Counted from the stretch's first letter, positions 19,048 through 27,632 are shown. The stretch: DNA of 64,000 bases from Methylobrevis albus (GCF_015904235.1 NZ_JADZLT010000036.1:62001-126000); one strand, 5' to 3'. The notes: generated by a model not told the origin, from the letters alone. Program-made: numbers and translations.

Positions 19048-20439
19048 ATGTCGTGTCGGTCGTTTTCCCACGGGATATCGTCGCTTTTTCTGGCGGGTTT
19101 CGCCGTTTTCGCCGCACTGGTGCCAGTCGCCGCGCAGTCGGTAACTGCGACGGTCAATTCATATCCGATCAAGGGCGAGCTCGGGTCACTATCCGCTGGG
19201 TCCAACACGGCGTATTTCATTTCCGAGCACCCGGAAACCGATCCTTATGGGCACGATGTCGTCAAGATAAATGCCTCGTCCGGCTCCTATACGCTCAGCT
19301 ATGACAGTCTGGGGCGCATGAAATCGCTGGAGTCGCGCGACGGTACACGCGTCGGACTGAAATGGCTGGCGACGGGCAAGGTCCACATTTCCCTCGAAAG
19401 CTACGACGGCTTCACCTACCGCCAGGTCATTGCGCGCAACAGGACGCTCCCCACCGCCCTCGCCTCCCGGGCAGCGCGCGGCAGCCTCATTGCCCATGCG
19501 GTGGTTCCGCCGGCGACGCTCAACGTCACCGCGAACCTGAAGCAGTGCGCGGTCTATCCGAAGGCGGCCCAGGTGATGGACGCCTACATCGTTTACCAGC
19601 TCGGTGCGAACCCGCCGTTCAGCCGGCCGATGGAAGAGGTGTCGGCGACCCGCCTCGTCAGCAGCCTCAACATCTCGTCGACCCTCAACGTGGCGCGCAG
19701 CCTTGCCGCGCAGCGGCGGGCCCTCGCGCAAGGCATCAACGACGCCTGCACCGTTCCGAAGACCCTGCGCGACCTTGCCTGCGTCAACATGGTGCAGTCG
19801 GATGACCGCCGTCTCTGCAACGTCGTGTTCGGCGGGTTGTCCGGCGCGGCCTGCGCGATCCAGGAGGCGGGGAACGAGTGGATCGTCAGGCGCGACCGCG
19901 AGAAGCTCGCCGACGTCACGGCGGGGGCGCGGACGGTGACGATCTACGTCAACTACCGGACGCCGAACGGCGACCGCGTGCCGGCGCAATACGGCCCGTT
20001 CACGGTGCCCGCCACGTCGTCGCAAGTGACGAAGACGCTCAACCTGCCGTGCTGGACGCTGGCCGAGGGCAGCGTTTCGGTCGCCGGGACGCACCAGACG
20101 CCGAGTTGCACCTCGAAGGTGCGCCTCGACGCGAAGTTCCAGGCGAGCATTCCGCCGGCGGGCTCGACGGCGCGGCCGCGGCTGCGGATCAAGTCGACCG
20201 AAACCACCGGCACCTGCGGCACGGAGGCATCGACCTATGACTGGTGGGACACCGCCACCAGCAGCGCCGCGTCGTTCGCCTATGACCACTCCTACGCCTG
20301 CGCCGGCGGCACCGGCCGCTGGACGATGTCCGCCACCCGCACCGGTTCCGCCTTCTCAGGGGGGTTCACGCGGACCAACGTCTGCGGGAACTCGCGAAAA
20401 TCCTATGCGTACAGCGGCCCGCTGATGGTGGTGAAGTAG
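19048..20439 (+). CDS. Secreted protein of unknown function
   Basis: This 463-residue exported protein has a signal peptide in the first 31 residues (hydrophobic core SLFLAGFAVFAALVP, cleavage near AAQS). The mature part has many cysteines (at least ten, in pairs), a beta-rich C-terminus with RPRLRIKSTETTGTCG and YDHSYACAGGTGRW, and no enzyme motif I recognise. ATG at 19048 was chosen because GAGGT lies about nine bases before it and it leads directly into the signal peptide; an in-frame TTG at 19012 is less likely. It lies between the mrr fragment and the AT-rich island. Confidence 0.75.
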   Translation: MSCRSFSHGISSLFLAGFAVFAALVPVAAQSVTATVNSYPIKGELGSLSAGSNTAYFISEHPETDPYGHDVVKINASSGSYTLSYDSLGRMKSLESRDGTRVGLKWLATGKVHISLESYDGFTYRQVIARNRTLPTALASRAARGSLIAHAVVPPATLNVTANLKQCAVYPKAAQVMDAYIVYQLGANPPFSRPMEEVSATRLVSSLNISSTLNVARSLAAQRRALAQGINDACTVPKTLRDLACVNMVQSDDRRLCNVVFGGLSGAACAIQEAGNEWIVRRDREKLADVTAGARTVTIYVNYRTPNGDRVPAQYGPFTVPATSSQVTKTLNLPCWTLAEGSVSVAGTHQTPSCTSKVRLDAKFQASIPPAGSTARPRLRIKSTETTGTCGTEASTYDWWDTATSSAASFAYDHSYACAGGTGRWTMSATRTGSAFSGGFTRTNVCGNSRKSYAYSGPLMVVK

Positions 20440-20474
20440 GCGGGGCCGGGAGCGGCGCCCCGGCTTTTCCCCCG

Positions 20475-20515
20475 CCCTTCGAGACAGCCGCTGCGCGGCT
20501 TCCTCAGGATGAGGG
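20475..20515. repeat. Palindromic intergenic repeat, family A, copy 1
   Basis: This has the form CCCTTCGAGACAG-(variable stem)-CTCAGGATGAGGG. The same element recurs at 25106, 25193, 58551 and 58631. It is a common alphaproteobacterial REP-like repeat. A truncated half (CTGTCCCGAAGGACGAGG) lies at about 20560-20577. Confidence 0.8.
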
Positions 20516-20639
20516 AAAAGGGCAAACACCTGAAAATGACCCCGAAATTCCCCGCACGGCTGTCCCGAAGGACGAGGCCCGAATGGTGCTGTCCGCTAGA
20601 TTACATCTGTCCGATTAACCATAGGAAAAATCTCAGAAA

Positions 20640-21698
20640 CTAGGGGCGTTCCCGCCCTTTTAGTAAGCTTCCCGAACCATCACCAATAATCTGAAACGCG
20701 GCGCCAACATCTTTTCCAAATGATTCCGCGAAAGTTTCAATCGGCATACTGTTGCTGGGCTCCACAATGCCTTGCCGGACAATCTCGCCTTGCAGCAACA
20801 AATCTTGAAGGCTTTCCATTATTGTGATCTCTGCAATTGCTCCGAACATTACACCCACGGGACCAACTTGGAGTGTGTCAACCAAAATACCGATCTTTTT
20901 ACCTTTAAAGGAGATTCCAGACGAACTCGGTAGGCCGTCTAAACGCATGCTAAAGCGTGTGCCAGAGATATTGACTAGATCAAGGCATTTTCGCAACGCG
21001 TCACCGGACGATAATATCTCTTCAATTGAAAATTGAACGTCTCTCCGGCCTATTCGGATCATTAATTGCTCGACCCCCCTCAACATCAGCAGTATATTTC
21101 TGTATTGGCATGCTTCTGCTTCGGTCAGCATTGCGTTGACGACCTTACCCCCGTATATTTTTTGATTTTCTTCGGTAAAAATTTCGACGCAGAATTCGTT
21201 TGACCCCGTCATTTCCAAAATACTGAAGAGTTCGATCCATGTAGTAACTGAATATTTTTTTACACTTATCTCTAGGGCTTTTATATTTAACTTTCCAGAC
21301 GAATTGATATCGAGTTGTATGGGGTCTGATCTCACTATAAATCGGTAGGTTTGCATATCATGCCGGAAGGGTGCGGGAATCAACTTACCTTGACGTGCGA
21401 TCGGAGTGCCATATCGCTGACGCCTGAAAAAAATTCGGCAGTTTGGCCCGCCCAGAGGTTCGAATTGAATGTCCCCAGGGACTGATAAGTCGATAGGATA
21501 CGGCCTTTCCACACCGAAACGTTCTTCTCGGCCCTCTAGTTCAATGAGTTCGAGCGGCCTTAGGCCCAAGAAACCTTCAATGAGACCTTCTTCGCTATCA
21601 GATTGAACAGTTACTCGAAACTTAATAGGAGAGATCCAATATCCCGATTCTCGCAGGGCCCTGCTTTTTACAATCGAATAAGGCTCACCCCCCCGCAT
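20640..21698 (-). CDS. Island gene fragment 3 (C-terminal part)
   Basis: This 352-codon frame begins ATGCGGGGGGG, overlapping the end of fragment 2 by 14 bases inside the G-run. The text (FRVTVQSDSEEGLIEGFLGLRPLEL, PNCRIFFRRQRYG) is beta-rich and cytoplasmic, with no family recognised. It may be expressed by reinitiation even if the full gene is broken. Confidence 0.55.
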   Translation of the reverse strand: MRGGEPYSIVKSRALRESGYWISPIKFRVTVQSDSEEGLIEGFLGLRPLELIELEGREERFGVERPYPIDLSVPGDIQFEPLGGPNCRIFFRRQRYGTPIARQGKLIPAPFRHDMQTYRFIVRSDPIQLDINSSGKLNIKALEISVKKYSVTTWIELFSILEMTGSNEFCVEIFTEENQKIYGGKVVNAMLTEAEACQYRNILLMLRGVEQLMIRIGRRDVQFSIEEILSSGDALRKCLDLVNISGTRFSMRLDGLPSSSGISFKGKKIGILVDTLQVGPVGVMFGAIAEITIMESLQDLLLQGEIVRQGIVEPSNSMPIETFAESFGKDVGAAFQIIGDGSGSLLKGRERP

Positions 21699-22002
21699 AC
21701 GTGTTACATATATCTAAAACTAATTCTTCGAGTTCTTTTTCTTTAAATAGCTTAATCCACGAACCATCTTGCGTGAACCTGATTTTCTGACTGTTTGTTA
21801 TCAGCGATTTTTTGCTGCTCTCGATAACAAGTCTTTTCAGTATCTTATCTAGATTTACGCCTCCTAAGTGTATCAAAAATACATCTGAAGTAATTTTGGT
21901 TTCATCAACCCGAATTACAATTATAAATGATGGATCTGGGGATTTTGCTAATCTCTCAATCGACAGGAGAGGGGCTAGAAAGCTACGGATTTTACTCCAC
22001 AT
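21685..22002 (-). CDS. Island gene fragment 2 (middle part)
   Basis: This 105-codon frame starts at MWSKIRSFL. The codons just before its ATG (NVQIKT) fit a conserved core strand, so the ATG is probably internal to a longer protein. It carries IERLAKSPDPSFIIVIRVD. Confidence 0.5.
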   Translation of the reverse strand: MWSKIRSFLAPLLSIERLAKSPDPSFIIVIRVDETKITSDVFLIHLGGVNLDKILKRLVIESSKKSLITNSQKIRFTQDGSWIKLFKEKELEELVLDICNTYAGG

Positions 22003-22042
22003 TGTTTTTATTTGAACATTGAATGGGTGAGGAATAATTCGT

Positions 22043-22231
22043 TTATCTGCATATTCTTTGGGAATTTAGTCGCGAATTTGGAAATTCAACTCGATAGTCC
22101 CACCCGGTACGATCTCTCTCGGCCCTATTGGCAATGAGGCCTGAATTTGTGCAAAGCGTCCGAAAGTATGCATCGCCGTGTTCGCCAAGCTCGTCGGAAG
22201 AAAGTGGCCAATCTTGCATGATTGTTTGCAT
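22043..22231 (-). CDS. Island gene fragment 1 (N-terminal part)
   Basis: This 62-codon frame, starting at MQTIMQDW or four codons later, carries the acidic N-terminal motif DELGEHGDAYF and GWDYRVEFP. The last 14 residues after EFP are out of frame with the family-like continuation. Confidence 0.5.
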   Translation of the reverse strand: MQTIMQDWPLSSDELGEHGDAYFRTLCTNSGLIANRAERDRTGWDYRVEFPNSRLNSQRICR

Positions 22232-22474
22232 GCCCGTGAAAGGGATAATGTCTATATCATTATAGCAACTGAGTTTCTCGTTTGCATACTTATCGTCTGA
22301 GCCCTCGGCTAATTTTGCATTTCATGAGGCTTGCGCTCGGCTAATCGCGACCCCGCGTTGCTTGTCACCTCTCCCGCTTCCGTTAATCGGTCGAAATGCG
22401 GAGTACGTCGCGGGGGTGCAGCGCAGGTCAGCGACCTGTCGGCGCTGGGCGACGCCATCAAGGGCGAGGAAATC

Positions 22475-22550
22475 TGGTAGGCCCGGAGGGACTCGAACCC
22501 CCAACCAGACCGTTATGAGCGGTCGGCTCTAACCATTGAGCTACAGGCCC
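22475..22550 (-). tRNA. tRNA-Ile2 (anticodon CAU)
   Basis: A full cloverleaf can be folded on the minus strand: 5' acceptor GGGCCTG at 22550-22544, D-arm with AGCTCA...GGTTAGAGC, anticodon loop CTCATAA (anticodon CAT) and T-loop TTCGAGT. The acceptor partner is followed by A and an encoded CCA at 22477-22475. The GGGCCTGTAGCTCA start and GCTCATAACGG anticodon arm match the alphaproteobacterial tRNA whose C34 is converted to lysidine to read AUA, rather than elongator or initiator tRNA-Met. Its 3' end faces the AT-rich island. Confidence 0.9.
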
Positions 22551-22938
22551 GGCCGGTCCTCGCGGGCGGCGTTGGTTCCAGTTACACCGAAGCGTGCGCG
22601 GGCGGCAAGATGGGTCGCGGGGAGCGTGGCGCGGGGTTGGCCGGCCGGTGTCGCAGCGGTCACCGTCGGCGGGTGGGCGGCCGGCGGCGGGCGGCGAACT
22701 CGTTCGTGTCCACACGATGGCGTGATCGCCGCGCGGCGGGCTTGCGGCTCGCGGGGAAGCGGTGTTGGCTGCGCGTCGTGCGGCGATCGCGGGCCGTCGT
22801 CCGCCGCTTGCGCCGGATGACGGAACCTCCGCCGCGTCCTCCCGTTTCAAGGCAGGCCGTCGCGCCGGCCGCCCGCCGTGCCCTCCCGCGCCGCGGCCGT
22901 CCCGGCCGGGCCGCCCTCACCTCGTCGTCCGGATCCCC
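22551..22938. other. GC-rich intergenic region, no gene
   Basis: This lies upstream of the tRNA and of the MFS gene, which run in opposite directions. It is very GC-rich with long non-coding open frames, and I see no family-like text. Promoters for both should lie here, but no clear boxes stand out. Confidence 0.45.
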
Positions 22939-24156
22939 ATGCCCGCTTCCCCCGCGTCCTCGTCCGCCGCCGGCGTCCCGTTCGGCGCGCCCCCGCGCTT
23001 CCTGCTGCCGGTGATCCTCTGCGTCTCCGCGCTGACGGTGATGGCGAGCGCCACCATCGCGCCGTCGCTGCCGGGGCTCGCCGACCACTATGCCGACGTG
23101 CCCAACGCCGATGCGCTGGTGCGGCTGGTGCTGACCATCCCGGGGCTGGCGATCGCGGTGGCGGCGCCGTTCGTCGGCTGGCTCACCGACCGGGTCGGGC
23201 GCAAGCGGGTGATCGTCGCCGCCGTGCTGCTCTATGCCCTCGCCGGCAGCGCCGGGCTGGTGCTGGATTCGATCGGCGCGCTGCTCGCCTCGCGCGTCGT
23301 GCTCGGGCTCGCCGTCGCCGGCCTGCTGCCGAGCGCCACGGCACTGATCGCCGACTATTTTCACGGGGCCGCGCGCGACCGCGCCTATGGCACCCAGGCG
23401 GCGTTCATGGCGGGGGGCGGCGTCGTGTTCCTGCCGCTCGGGGGCATCCTCGCGGAATTCAGCTGGCGCGGGCCGTTCCTCGTCTATGCGACGGCGCTGC
23501 TGCTGGTGCCCTTCGTGATCACGGTGATCCGCGATGCCGGCCCGCGCGCGTCGGCGCCGGGGGAAGCGGCGCTCGACGCCGGGCCGTTCCCGCTGATGCT
23601 GGCGGCGGGCGTCTTCGTCACCGCCTTCCTCGGCATGGCGGTGTTCTATGCGCTGCCCGTGCAGTTGCCGTTCCTGCTCCGCGAGCTCGGCTCGCCGAGC
23701 CCGTGGCTCGCCGGGGCGGGGCTCGCGATCAACACCGCGCTGTCGGCGGTGACCTCGCTCAACTTCCGCCATTTCCGGGCGCGGCTGTCGTCGCGGGGGA
23801 TCCTCGCGCTGTCGTTCCTCCTGATCGGCATCGGCTATGTGGTGATCGCGCTGTCGTCCAGCGTGACGATGGCGCTGCTCGGCCTCGTGTTCAGCGGCCC
23901 CGGGCTCGGGCTGATGTTTCCGGCGCTGTCGACCTGGCTGATGAGCGCGACGCCGGCGCGGTTTCGCGGCCGGGCGACGGGCAGCATGACCACGGCGGTG
24001 TTCCTCGGCCAGTTCATGTCGCCGCTGCTCGCCCAGCCGATCCTGGTCGGCTTCGGCCTGCCGGCGGTGTTCTTCGCCGGGGCGGGGGTGTCGGTGCTGT
24101 TCGCGGTGCTGCTCGCGACGCTCGCGGCCGGCGACGCGCGGCGCGCCGGCGGCTGA
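22939..24156 (+). CDS. MFS transporter
   Basis: This 405-residue protein has about 12 membrane helices and belongs to the major facilitator superfamily. The conserved loop 2-3 motif GWLTDRVGRKRV is present, and the TM5 motif C region shows GLMFPALSTWLM-like text in the second half. N-terminal helices include LPVILCVSALTVMASATIAPSLPGL. The pattern fits drug/proton antiporters of the multidrug or arabinose-efflux type; the substrate cannot be named. ATG at 22939 is chosen because the first helix follows; an upstream extension to 22762 is rich in Ala/Arg/Pro and unlikely. Confidence 0.9.
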   Translation: MPASPASSSAAGVPFGAPPRFLLPVILCVSALTVMASATIAPSLPGLADHYADVPNADALVRLVLTIPGLAIAVAAPFVGWLTDRVGRKRVIVAAVLLYALAGSAGLVLDSIGALLASRVVLGLAVAGLLPSATALIADYFHGAARDRAYGTQAAFMAGGGVVFLPLGGILAEFSWRGPFLVYATALLLVPFVITVIRDAGPRASAPGEAALDAGPFPLMLAAGVFVTAFLGMAVFYALPVQLPFLLRELGSPSPWLAGAGLAINTALSAVTSLNFRHFRARLSSRGILALSFLLIGIGYVVIALSSSVTMALLGLVFSGPGLGLMFPALSTWLMSATPARFRGRATGSMTTAVFLGQFMSPLLAQPILVGFGLPAVFFAGAGVSVLFAVLLATLAAGDARRAGG

Positions 24157-24247
24157 CCGCAATAAGGCCCCAATCGGCGGCGAGGAGAGAGGGGTCCGGG
24201 GTCGCGGCCGCACTGGCCGGCGACCTGTTCAACGGGGATCCACCATC

Positions 24248-25006
24248 ATGCGCCAGCTCGCCCGCGGCCCGGCCGCCGCCCTCGCCCTTCTCCTTGCCGG
24301 CGCGTCGCTCGCCGTCCTGCCGCCGGTCGCCGCACAGGCGCAGGAAAAGCCCGAAATCGCCCGCCTGTCGCTGTCGGCGGAAGGCATCGCCACCGCCGTG
24401 CCGGACACCGCGATCGTCAGCGCCGGCGTGCTCGCCGAAAAGGCGACCGCCGCCGAGGCGCTCGACGAGAACAACGCCGCGATGGGCGCGCTGGTCGAGG
24501 AACTGAAGTCCGCCGGCATCGACGAGAAGGACATCCGCACCTCGAACTTCTCGATCGAGCCGGTCTACGTCTACCCCGGCCCGCGGGCGGACGGCGAGCA
24601 GGAGCCGCCGCGCATCACCGGCTACCGCGTGTCGAACACCGTCACCGTGCGCATCCGCGACATCGCCGCCGCCGGCGGGCTGCTCGACCGGGTGGTGCGA
24701 CTCGGCGCCAACCAGATCCGCGGCATCGAATTCGCCGTCTCCGACGACGCGGCCCTGCTCGACGAGGCGCGCAAGCGGGCGATCACCGAGGCGCGCCGCA
24801 AGGCCGAGCTCTACGCCGAGGCCGGCGGCTTCCGGCTCGGCCGGCTGCTGCAGGTCGCCGAAAGCGGCGGCCTGATGCCGATGCCGGCGCCGATGATGCG
24901 CATGGAGGCGGCGATGGCCGACATGAAGACCGTGCCCGTGCAGGCCGGCGAGCAGGAAATCCGCGTCGGCGTGCAGGTGCAGTTCGAAATCCTGCCGACG
25001 CAGTGA
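24248..25006 (+). CDS. SIMPL domain (DUF541) periplasmic protein
   Basis: This 252-residue protein has a signal peptide (about residues 1-31, ending AQAQ) and a SIMPL/DUF541 domain, typical of E. coli YggE-like proteins that lessen oxidative stress. Motifs: ISVEG-like LSAEGIATAVPDTAIVSAGV, DIRTSNFSIEPVYVY, ITGYRVSNTVTVRIRD and EARRKAELYAEAGGFRLGRL. The C-terminal GEQEIRVGVQVQFEI is the last strand of the domain. It follows the MFS gene by 91 bases and may be separately transcribed. Confidence 0.93.
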   Translation: MRQLARGPAAALALLLAGASLAVLPPVAAQAQEKPEIARLSLSAEGIATAVPDTAIVSAGVLAEKATAAEALDENNAAMGALVEELKSAGIDEKDIRTSNFSIEPVYVYPGPRADGEQEPPRITGYRVSNTVTVRIRDIAAAGGLLDRVVRLGANQIRGIEFAVSDDAALLDEARKRAITEARRKAELYAEAGGFRLGRLLQVAESGGLMPMPAPMMRMEAAMADMKTVPVQAGEQEIRVGVQVQFEILPTQ

Positions 25007-25105
25007 CGATTGACCCGGCCCGCCCGGTGCAATGGTCGCCGGGCGGGACCGAGGGTCAGGCACCGCCGTCCCATTCCAGTCAACGGCAGGGGCCGGCACA
25101 CCCGG

Positions 25106-25150
25106 CCTCGTCCTTCGAGACAGCCGCTACGCGGCTTCCTCAGGATGAGG
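25106..25150. repeat. Palindromic repeat, family A, copy 2
   Basis: This has the form CCTCGTCCTTCGAGACAG-CCGCTACGCGG-CTTCCTCAGGATGAGG. It lies in inverted orientation to copy 3, 42 bases away, so the pair can fold into one long stem. Confidence 0.85.
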
Positions 25151-25192
25151 CCTACGAGAGTTTCTCTTTTTACTGCAGTCAGTTGTCCTTTT

Positions 25193-25239
25193 CCCTCATA
25201 CTGAGGAAGCCGCGTAGCGGCTGTCTCGAAGGGCGAGGG
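25193..25239. repeat. Palindromic repeat, family A, copy 3
   Basis: This is the inverted partner of copy 2: CCCTCATACTGAGGAAG-CCGCGTAGCGG-CTGTCTCGAAGGGCGAGGG. One base change (ATACTGAGG against ATCCTGAGG) separates it from the consensus. Confidence 0.85.
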
Positions 25240-25331
25240 AAAAGCCGAGGCGTCGGTTCGCCACACCTCGTTTTCTTCTCGATCGCAGCCGCCCATCGGG
25301 CGCGGATATACCTGACCGGATCGGCACCCCG

Positions 25332-26243
25332 TCAGGTGAGGTCGACGATCTCGGCGACCGGGCCGGCGGGGGGCACCGCGTCGGCGCCGCCCTGCTCGCT
25401 CCAGTGCCGGAAATTCAGCACCGCGCCGTCGGCGCGCACGGCGGTGACCTTGTCGAGGTCGACCTCGGCGAACAGCCAGGTCGCCTGGTCGAGGTCGCCG
25501 ACGGCGACGACGCCGTCGTCGGGGAAGCCGGCGTCCGGCGGGCCGTAGAGGCCGGCGGCGCCGCGGTTGGTGTCCATCGCCGGCGACCACGGCGCGTCGC
25601 CCACGGTCGGGGCGTGCACGACGTAGCACTGGTTCTCCAGCGCCCGGGCCTGCGCGCCGATGCGCACGCGCCAGTAGCCCTTCAACGTGTCCGTGGCGGA
25701 GGGGCAGAGGATCAGCTCGGCGCCGGCCTCGGCCTGCGCGCGGGCGATCAGCGGGAACTCGACGTCGTAGCAGATCGACACACCGATCAGGCCTAGCTTC
25801 GTGCGGAAGACGCGGATCGGGCTGCCGGCGGCGATGTCCCAGCTGTCGCGCTCGAAGCGCGTCATCACCAGCTTCTCCTGCCGGCCGACGGTGCCCTGCG
25901 GCGTGAACAGGCGGGCGACGTTGCGATAGCGGCCGTCGCCGCCCTGCACCGGCGCGCTGGAGGCGAGGATGTGCATGTCGTGGCGGCGGGCGAGCGCCTG
26001 GTGCAGCGCGTCGACCTCGTCGACCAGCGGGCCGAGCACGCCGAGCGACAGCGCGAGGTCGCCGGCGGCGTGCGGGAAGGCGGCGGCGAGTTCCATGATG
26101 CCGTATTCGGGGAAGACGGCGAGCTTGGCGCCGTGCGCCGCGGCCTCGCCGATCCAGCGCGCCACCTTCGCCTCATAGGCGTCGATGCTGGCGATCTCCT
26201 CGATCGGATATTGGGCGGCGGCGACGATGAAGCGGCGGCTCAT
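25332..26243 (-). CDS. Carbon-nitrogen hydrolase (nitrilase superfamily)
   Basis: This 303-residue cytoplasmic amidase has the nitrilase Glu-Lys-Cys triad. The Glu is in AVFPEYGIME (about residue 49), the Lys in GRQEKLVMTRF (about 133) and the Cys in GVSICYDVEFP (about 168). It hydrolyses a non-peptide C-N bond. The lack of extra domains and the EFPLIARAQAEAGAELILCPS stretch fit the omega-amidase/N-carbamoyl-like branch, but the substrate is not determined. ATG at 26243 starts the first strand (MSRRFIVAAAQYP); ten further in-frame codons upstream are unlikely. A HlyU-type gene lies 87 bases upstream. Confidence 0.92.
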   Translation of the reverse strand: MSRRFIVAAAQYPIEEIASIDAYEAKVARWIGEAAAHGAKLAVFPEYGIMELAAAFPHAAGDLALSLGVLGPLVDEVDALHQALARRHDMHILASSAPVQGGDGRYRNVARLFTPQGTVGRQEKLVMTRFERDSWDIAAGSPIRVFRTKLGLIGVSICYDVEFPLIARAQAEAGAELILCPSATDTLKGYWRVRIGAQARALENQCYVVHAPTVGDAPWSPAMDTNRGAAGLYGPPDAGFPDDGVVAVGDLDQATWLFAEVDLDKVTAVRADGAVLNFRHWSEQGGADAVPPAGPVAEIVDLT

Positions 26244-26330
26244 GGCATGACCTTCCCGAGATGACCGGCACAAGGGAGACCGGGCGCCGGCGGCCTGGCG
26301 AGGGCTGAACGCGCCGGACCCGCGGCCGGT

Positions 26331-26618
26331 TCAGTCGAACAGGCGCTCGCCGAGCTGGTCGACGATCTGGCGGCCCTTGGTCAGCGAATAGTCGCCGGCC
26401 GCTTCCAGCGTGCCGTGGCGCTCGGCGCGCACGAAGCCGTGCTCGCGCAGCACACCGCCGATCTCGCGGGTGATCAGCCCGGCGGTCTGGTATTCGCCGC
26501 CGACCTTGTAGGGCCGCGCGATGATGACGAAGCCGTTGTGCTCGATGCGGCCGGTCTCGGCCGGGGGGCGATCCTCGGCCGGCTTGCGGCCGCCGAACAG
26601 CGATTTCAGGAACGACAT
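26331..26618 (-). CDS. HlyU-like small protein
   Basis: This 95-residue protein matches the HlyU family of Rhizobiales (MSFLKSLFGG start, EHNGFVIIARPYKVGGEYQTAG and KGRQIVDQLGERLFD). The family name comes from a Vibrio haemolysin activator, but these alphaproteobacterial members lack an obvious DNA-binding domain and their role is unknown. ATG at 26618 gives the family N-terminus; the upstream extension is not conserved-looking. Confidence 0.85.
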   Translation of the reverse strand: MSFLKSLFGGRKPAEDRPPAETGRIEHNGFVIIARPYKVGGEYQTAGLITREIGGVLREHGFVRAERHGTLEAAGDYSLTKGRQIVDQLGERLFD

Positions 26619-26723
26619 CTCGGCCTCCAGGGCGAAGGCACGCCGCGTCCGGCGCGGCATGCCGAGGCAAGGTTGATAGACCAAGCGGGCGGCGAAACCA
26701 AGCGAGCCGCCCGGTCGGCGAGG

Positions 26724-27632
26724 TCAGCCGGCCGGCAGCGGATCGGGATCGAGGCGTACGGTCATCGCGAAATCGCGGGCTTCGCCGGGCGCCAGCACCA
26801 CGATGCCGGGCTTCTCGAACAGCGTGCCGGCAAAGCCGGCCGGGTCGGCATGGCCCTGCCAGGGCTCGATGCAGAGATAGCCGGCGCCGGGCTTCGACCA
26901 CAGCCCGAGTTCAGGCATCGCGGGGTAGTGAACGACGAGGCCGGGGTGGCCCGGGGCACCATAGACGAGGCCGCGCCCGGCGAGCCGGTCGAAGATGATC
27001 GCGTCATCGGTGAAGAGCTCGTCGGCGAGGGCGAGGTCGCGGCCGGCGACAGGGGTGTCGCGCGGCACCGGATCGACCAGCCCCGTGGCATCGAGGCGGC
27101 GCACGGGCGCCGGCTCGGCGACGTCGAAGCGGACGATGTGCGCGGACCGCGCGGCGCCATAGGGCAGCGGCCAGCGGAAGGCGGGATGGAAGCCGAAGCT
27201 CGCCGGCATCGGCGCGTCGCCGCGGTTGGTGACGGTCGCGGTCATCGCGAGCGCCGTGCCGTCGAGGGCGAAGACGAGGTCTAGGCGGAACGCGAACGGG
27301 TAGACCGCGCGGGTCTCGGCATCGTCCTCCAGCCGGAACCGCGCCTGCGACGGCGCCACCTCGACCACTTCGAAGCGGCGACGGCGGGCGAAGCCGTGCC
27401 GCGGCAGGTTGTAGTTGGCATCGCCGATCCGGTAGCGGTCGCCGGCGACGGTGCCGACGATCGGGAACAGGATCGGCGCCCGCCCGGCCCAGACGGCGGG
27501 ATCGCCGTCCCAGAGCAGGTCGCGGCCAGCTGCGTCCTGAAGCAAGCGCAGTTCGGCGCCGTCGGGCGAGATTGCGGCGGAAAGGTCGGCCGAGGCGATG
27601 GTGACGAGGTCGGTCGGCGGTGTCGCGGGCAT
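26724..27632 (-). CDS. Aldose 1-epimerase family protein
   Basis: This 302-residue galactose mutarotase-like enzyme (LacX/YeaD branch) interconverts alpha and beta anomers of sugars or binds hexose 6-phosphates. Visible are PILFPIVGTVAGDRY, the LPRHGFARRRRFEV motif with catalytic-type His, PASFGFHPAFRWPLP with a second His, and the Glu of LCIEPWQGHAD near residue 255. ATG at 27632 follows GGGAG. Cytoplasmic; no signal peptide. It appears monocistronic. Confidence 0.92.
   Translation of the reverse strand: MPATPPTDLVTIASADLSAAISPDGAELRLLQDAAGRDLLWDGDPAVWAGRAPILFPIVGTVAGDRYRIGDANYNLPRHGFARRRRFEVVEVAPSQARFRLEDDAETRAVYPFAFRLDLVFALDGTALAMTATVTNRGDAPMPASFGFHPAFRWPLPYGAARSAHIVRFDVAEPAPVRRLDATGLVDPVPRDTPVAGRDLALADELFTDDAIIFDRLAGRGLVYGAPGHPGLVVHYPAMPELGLWSKPGAGYLCIEPWQGHADPAGFAGTLFEKPGIVVLAPGEARDFAMTVRLDPDPLPAG

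Larger units (their letters stand above)
20640..22231 (-). pseudogene. Frameshifted large gene in AT-rich island
   Basis: Three consecutive minus-strand frames (22231-22043, 22002-21685, 21698-20640) read as one protein if two single-base frame changes are made. The first break is around 22060-22070 at TCCCAAAG. The frame just past the stop of fragment 1 continues as KEYADKRIIPHPFNVQIKTM straight into fragment 2. The second break is a run of seven G (plus-strand C at 21688-21694). The restored product would be near 520 residues. Its N-terminus (DELGEHGDAYF, SGLIANRAERDRTGWDYRVEFP, NVQIKTMW) has the layout of DUF4365-like or restriction-nuclease-like folds (D...E-x-K type). The sequence is much AT-richer than its neighbours, indicating horizontal origin. 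True mutation, phase variation and sequencing error cannot be separated here. Confidence 0.6.
25007..25331. other. Intergenic region dominated by repeats
   Basis: This lies between convergent SIMPL and hydrolase genes. It holds two inverted family A repeats (listed separately) and otherwise no gene. Confidence 0.7.

Noticed and set aside
20600-22480. Integrase gene or att duplication at the tRNA
   Set aside because: No recombinase-like frame and no visible copy of the tRNA 3' end at the far edge of the island.
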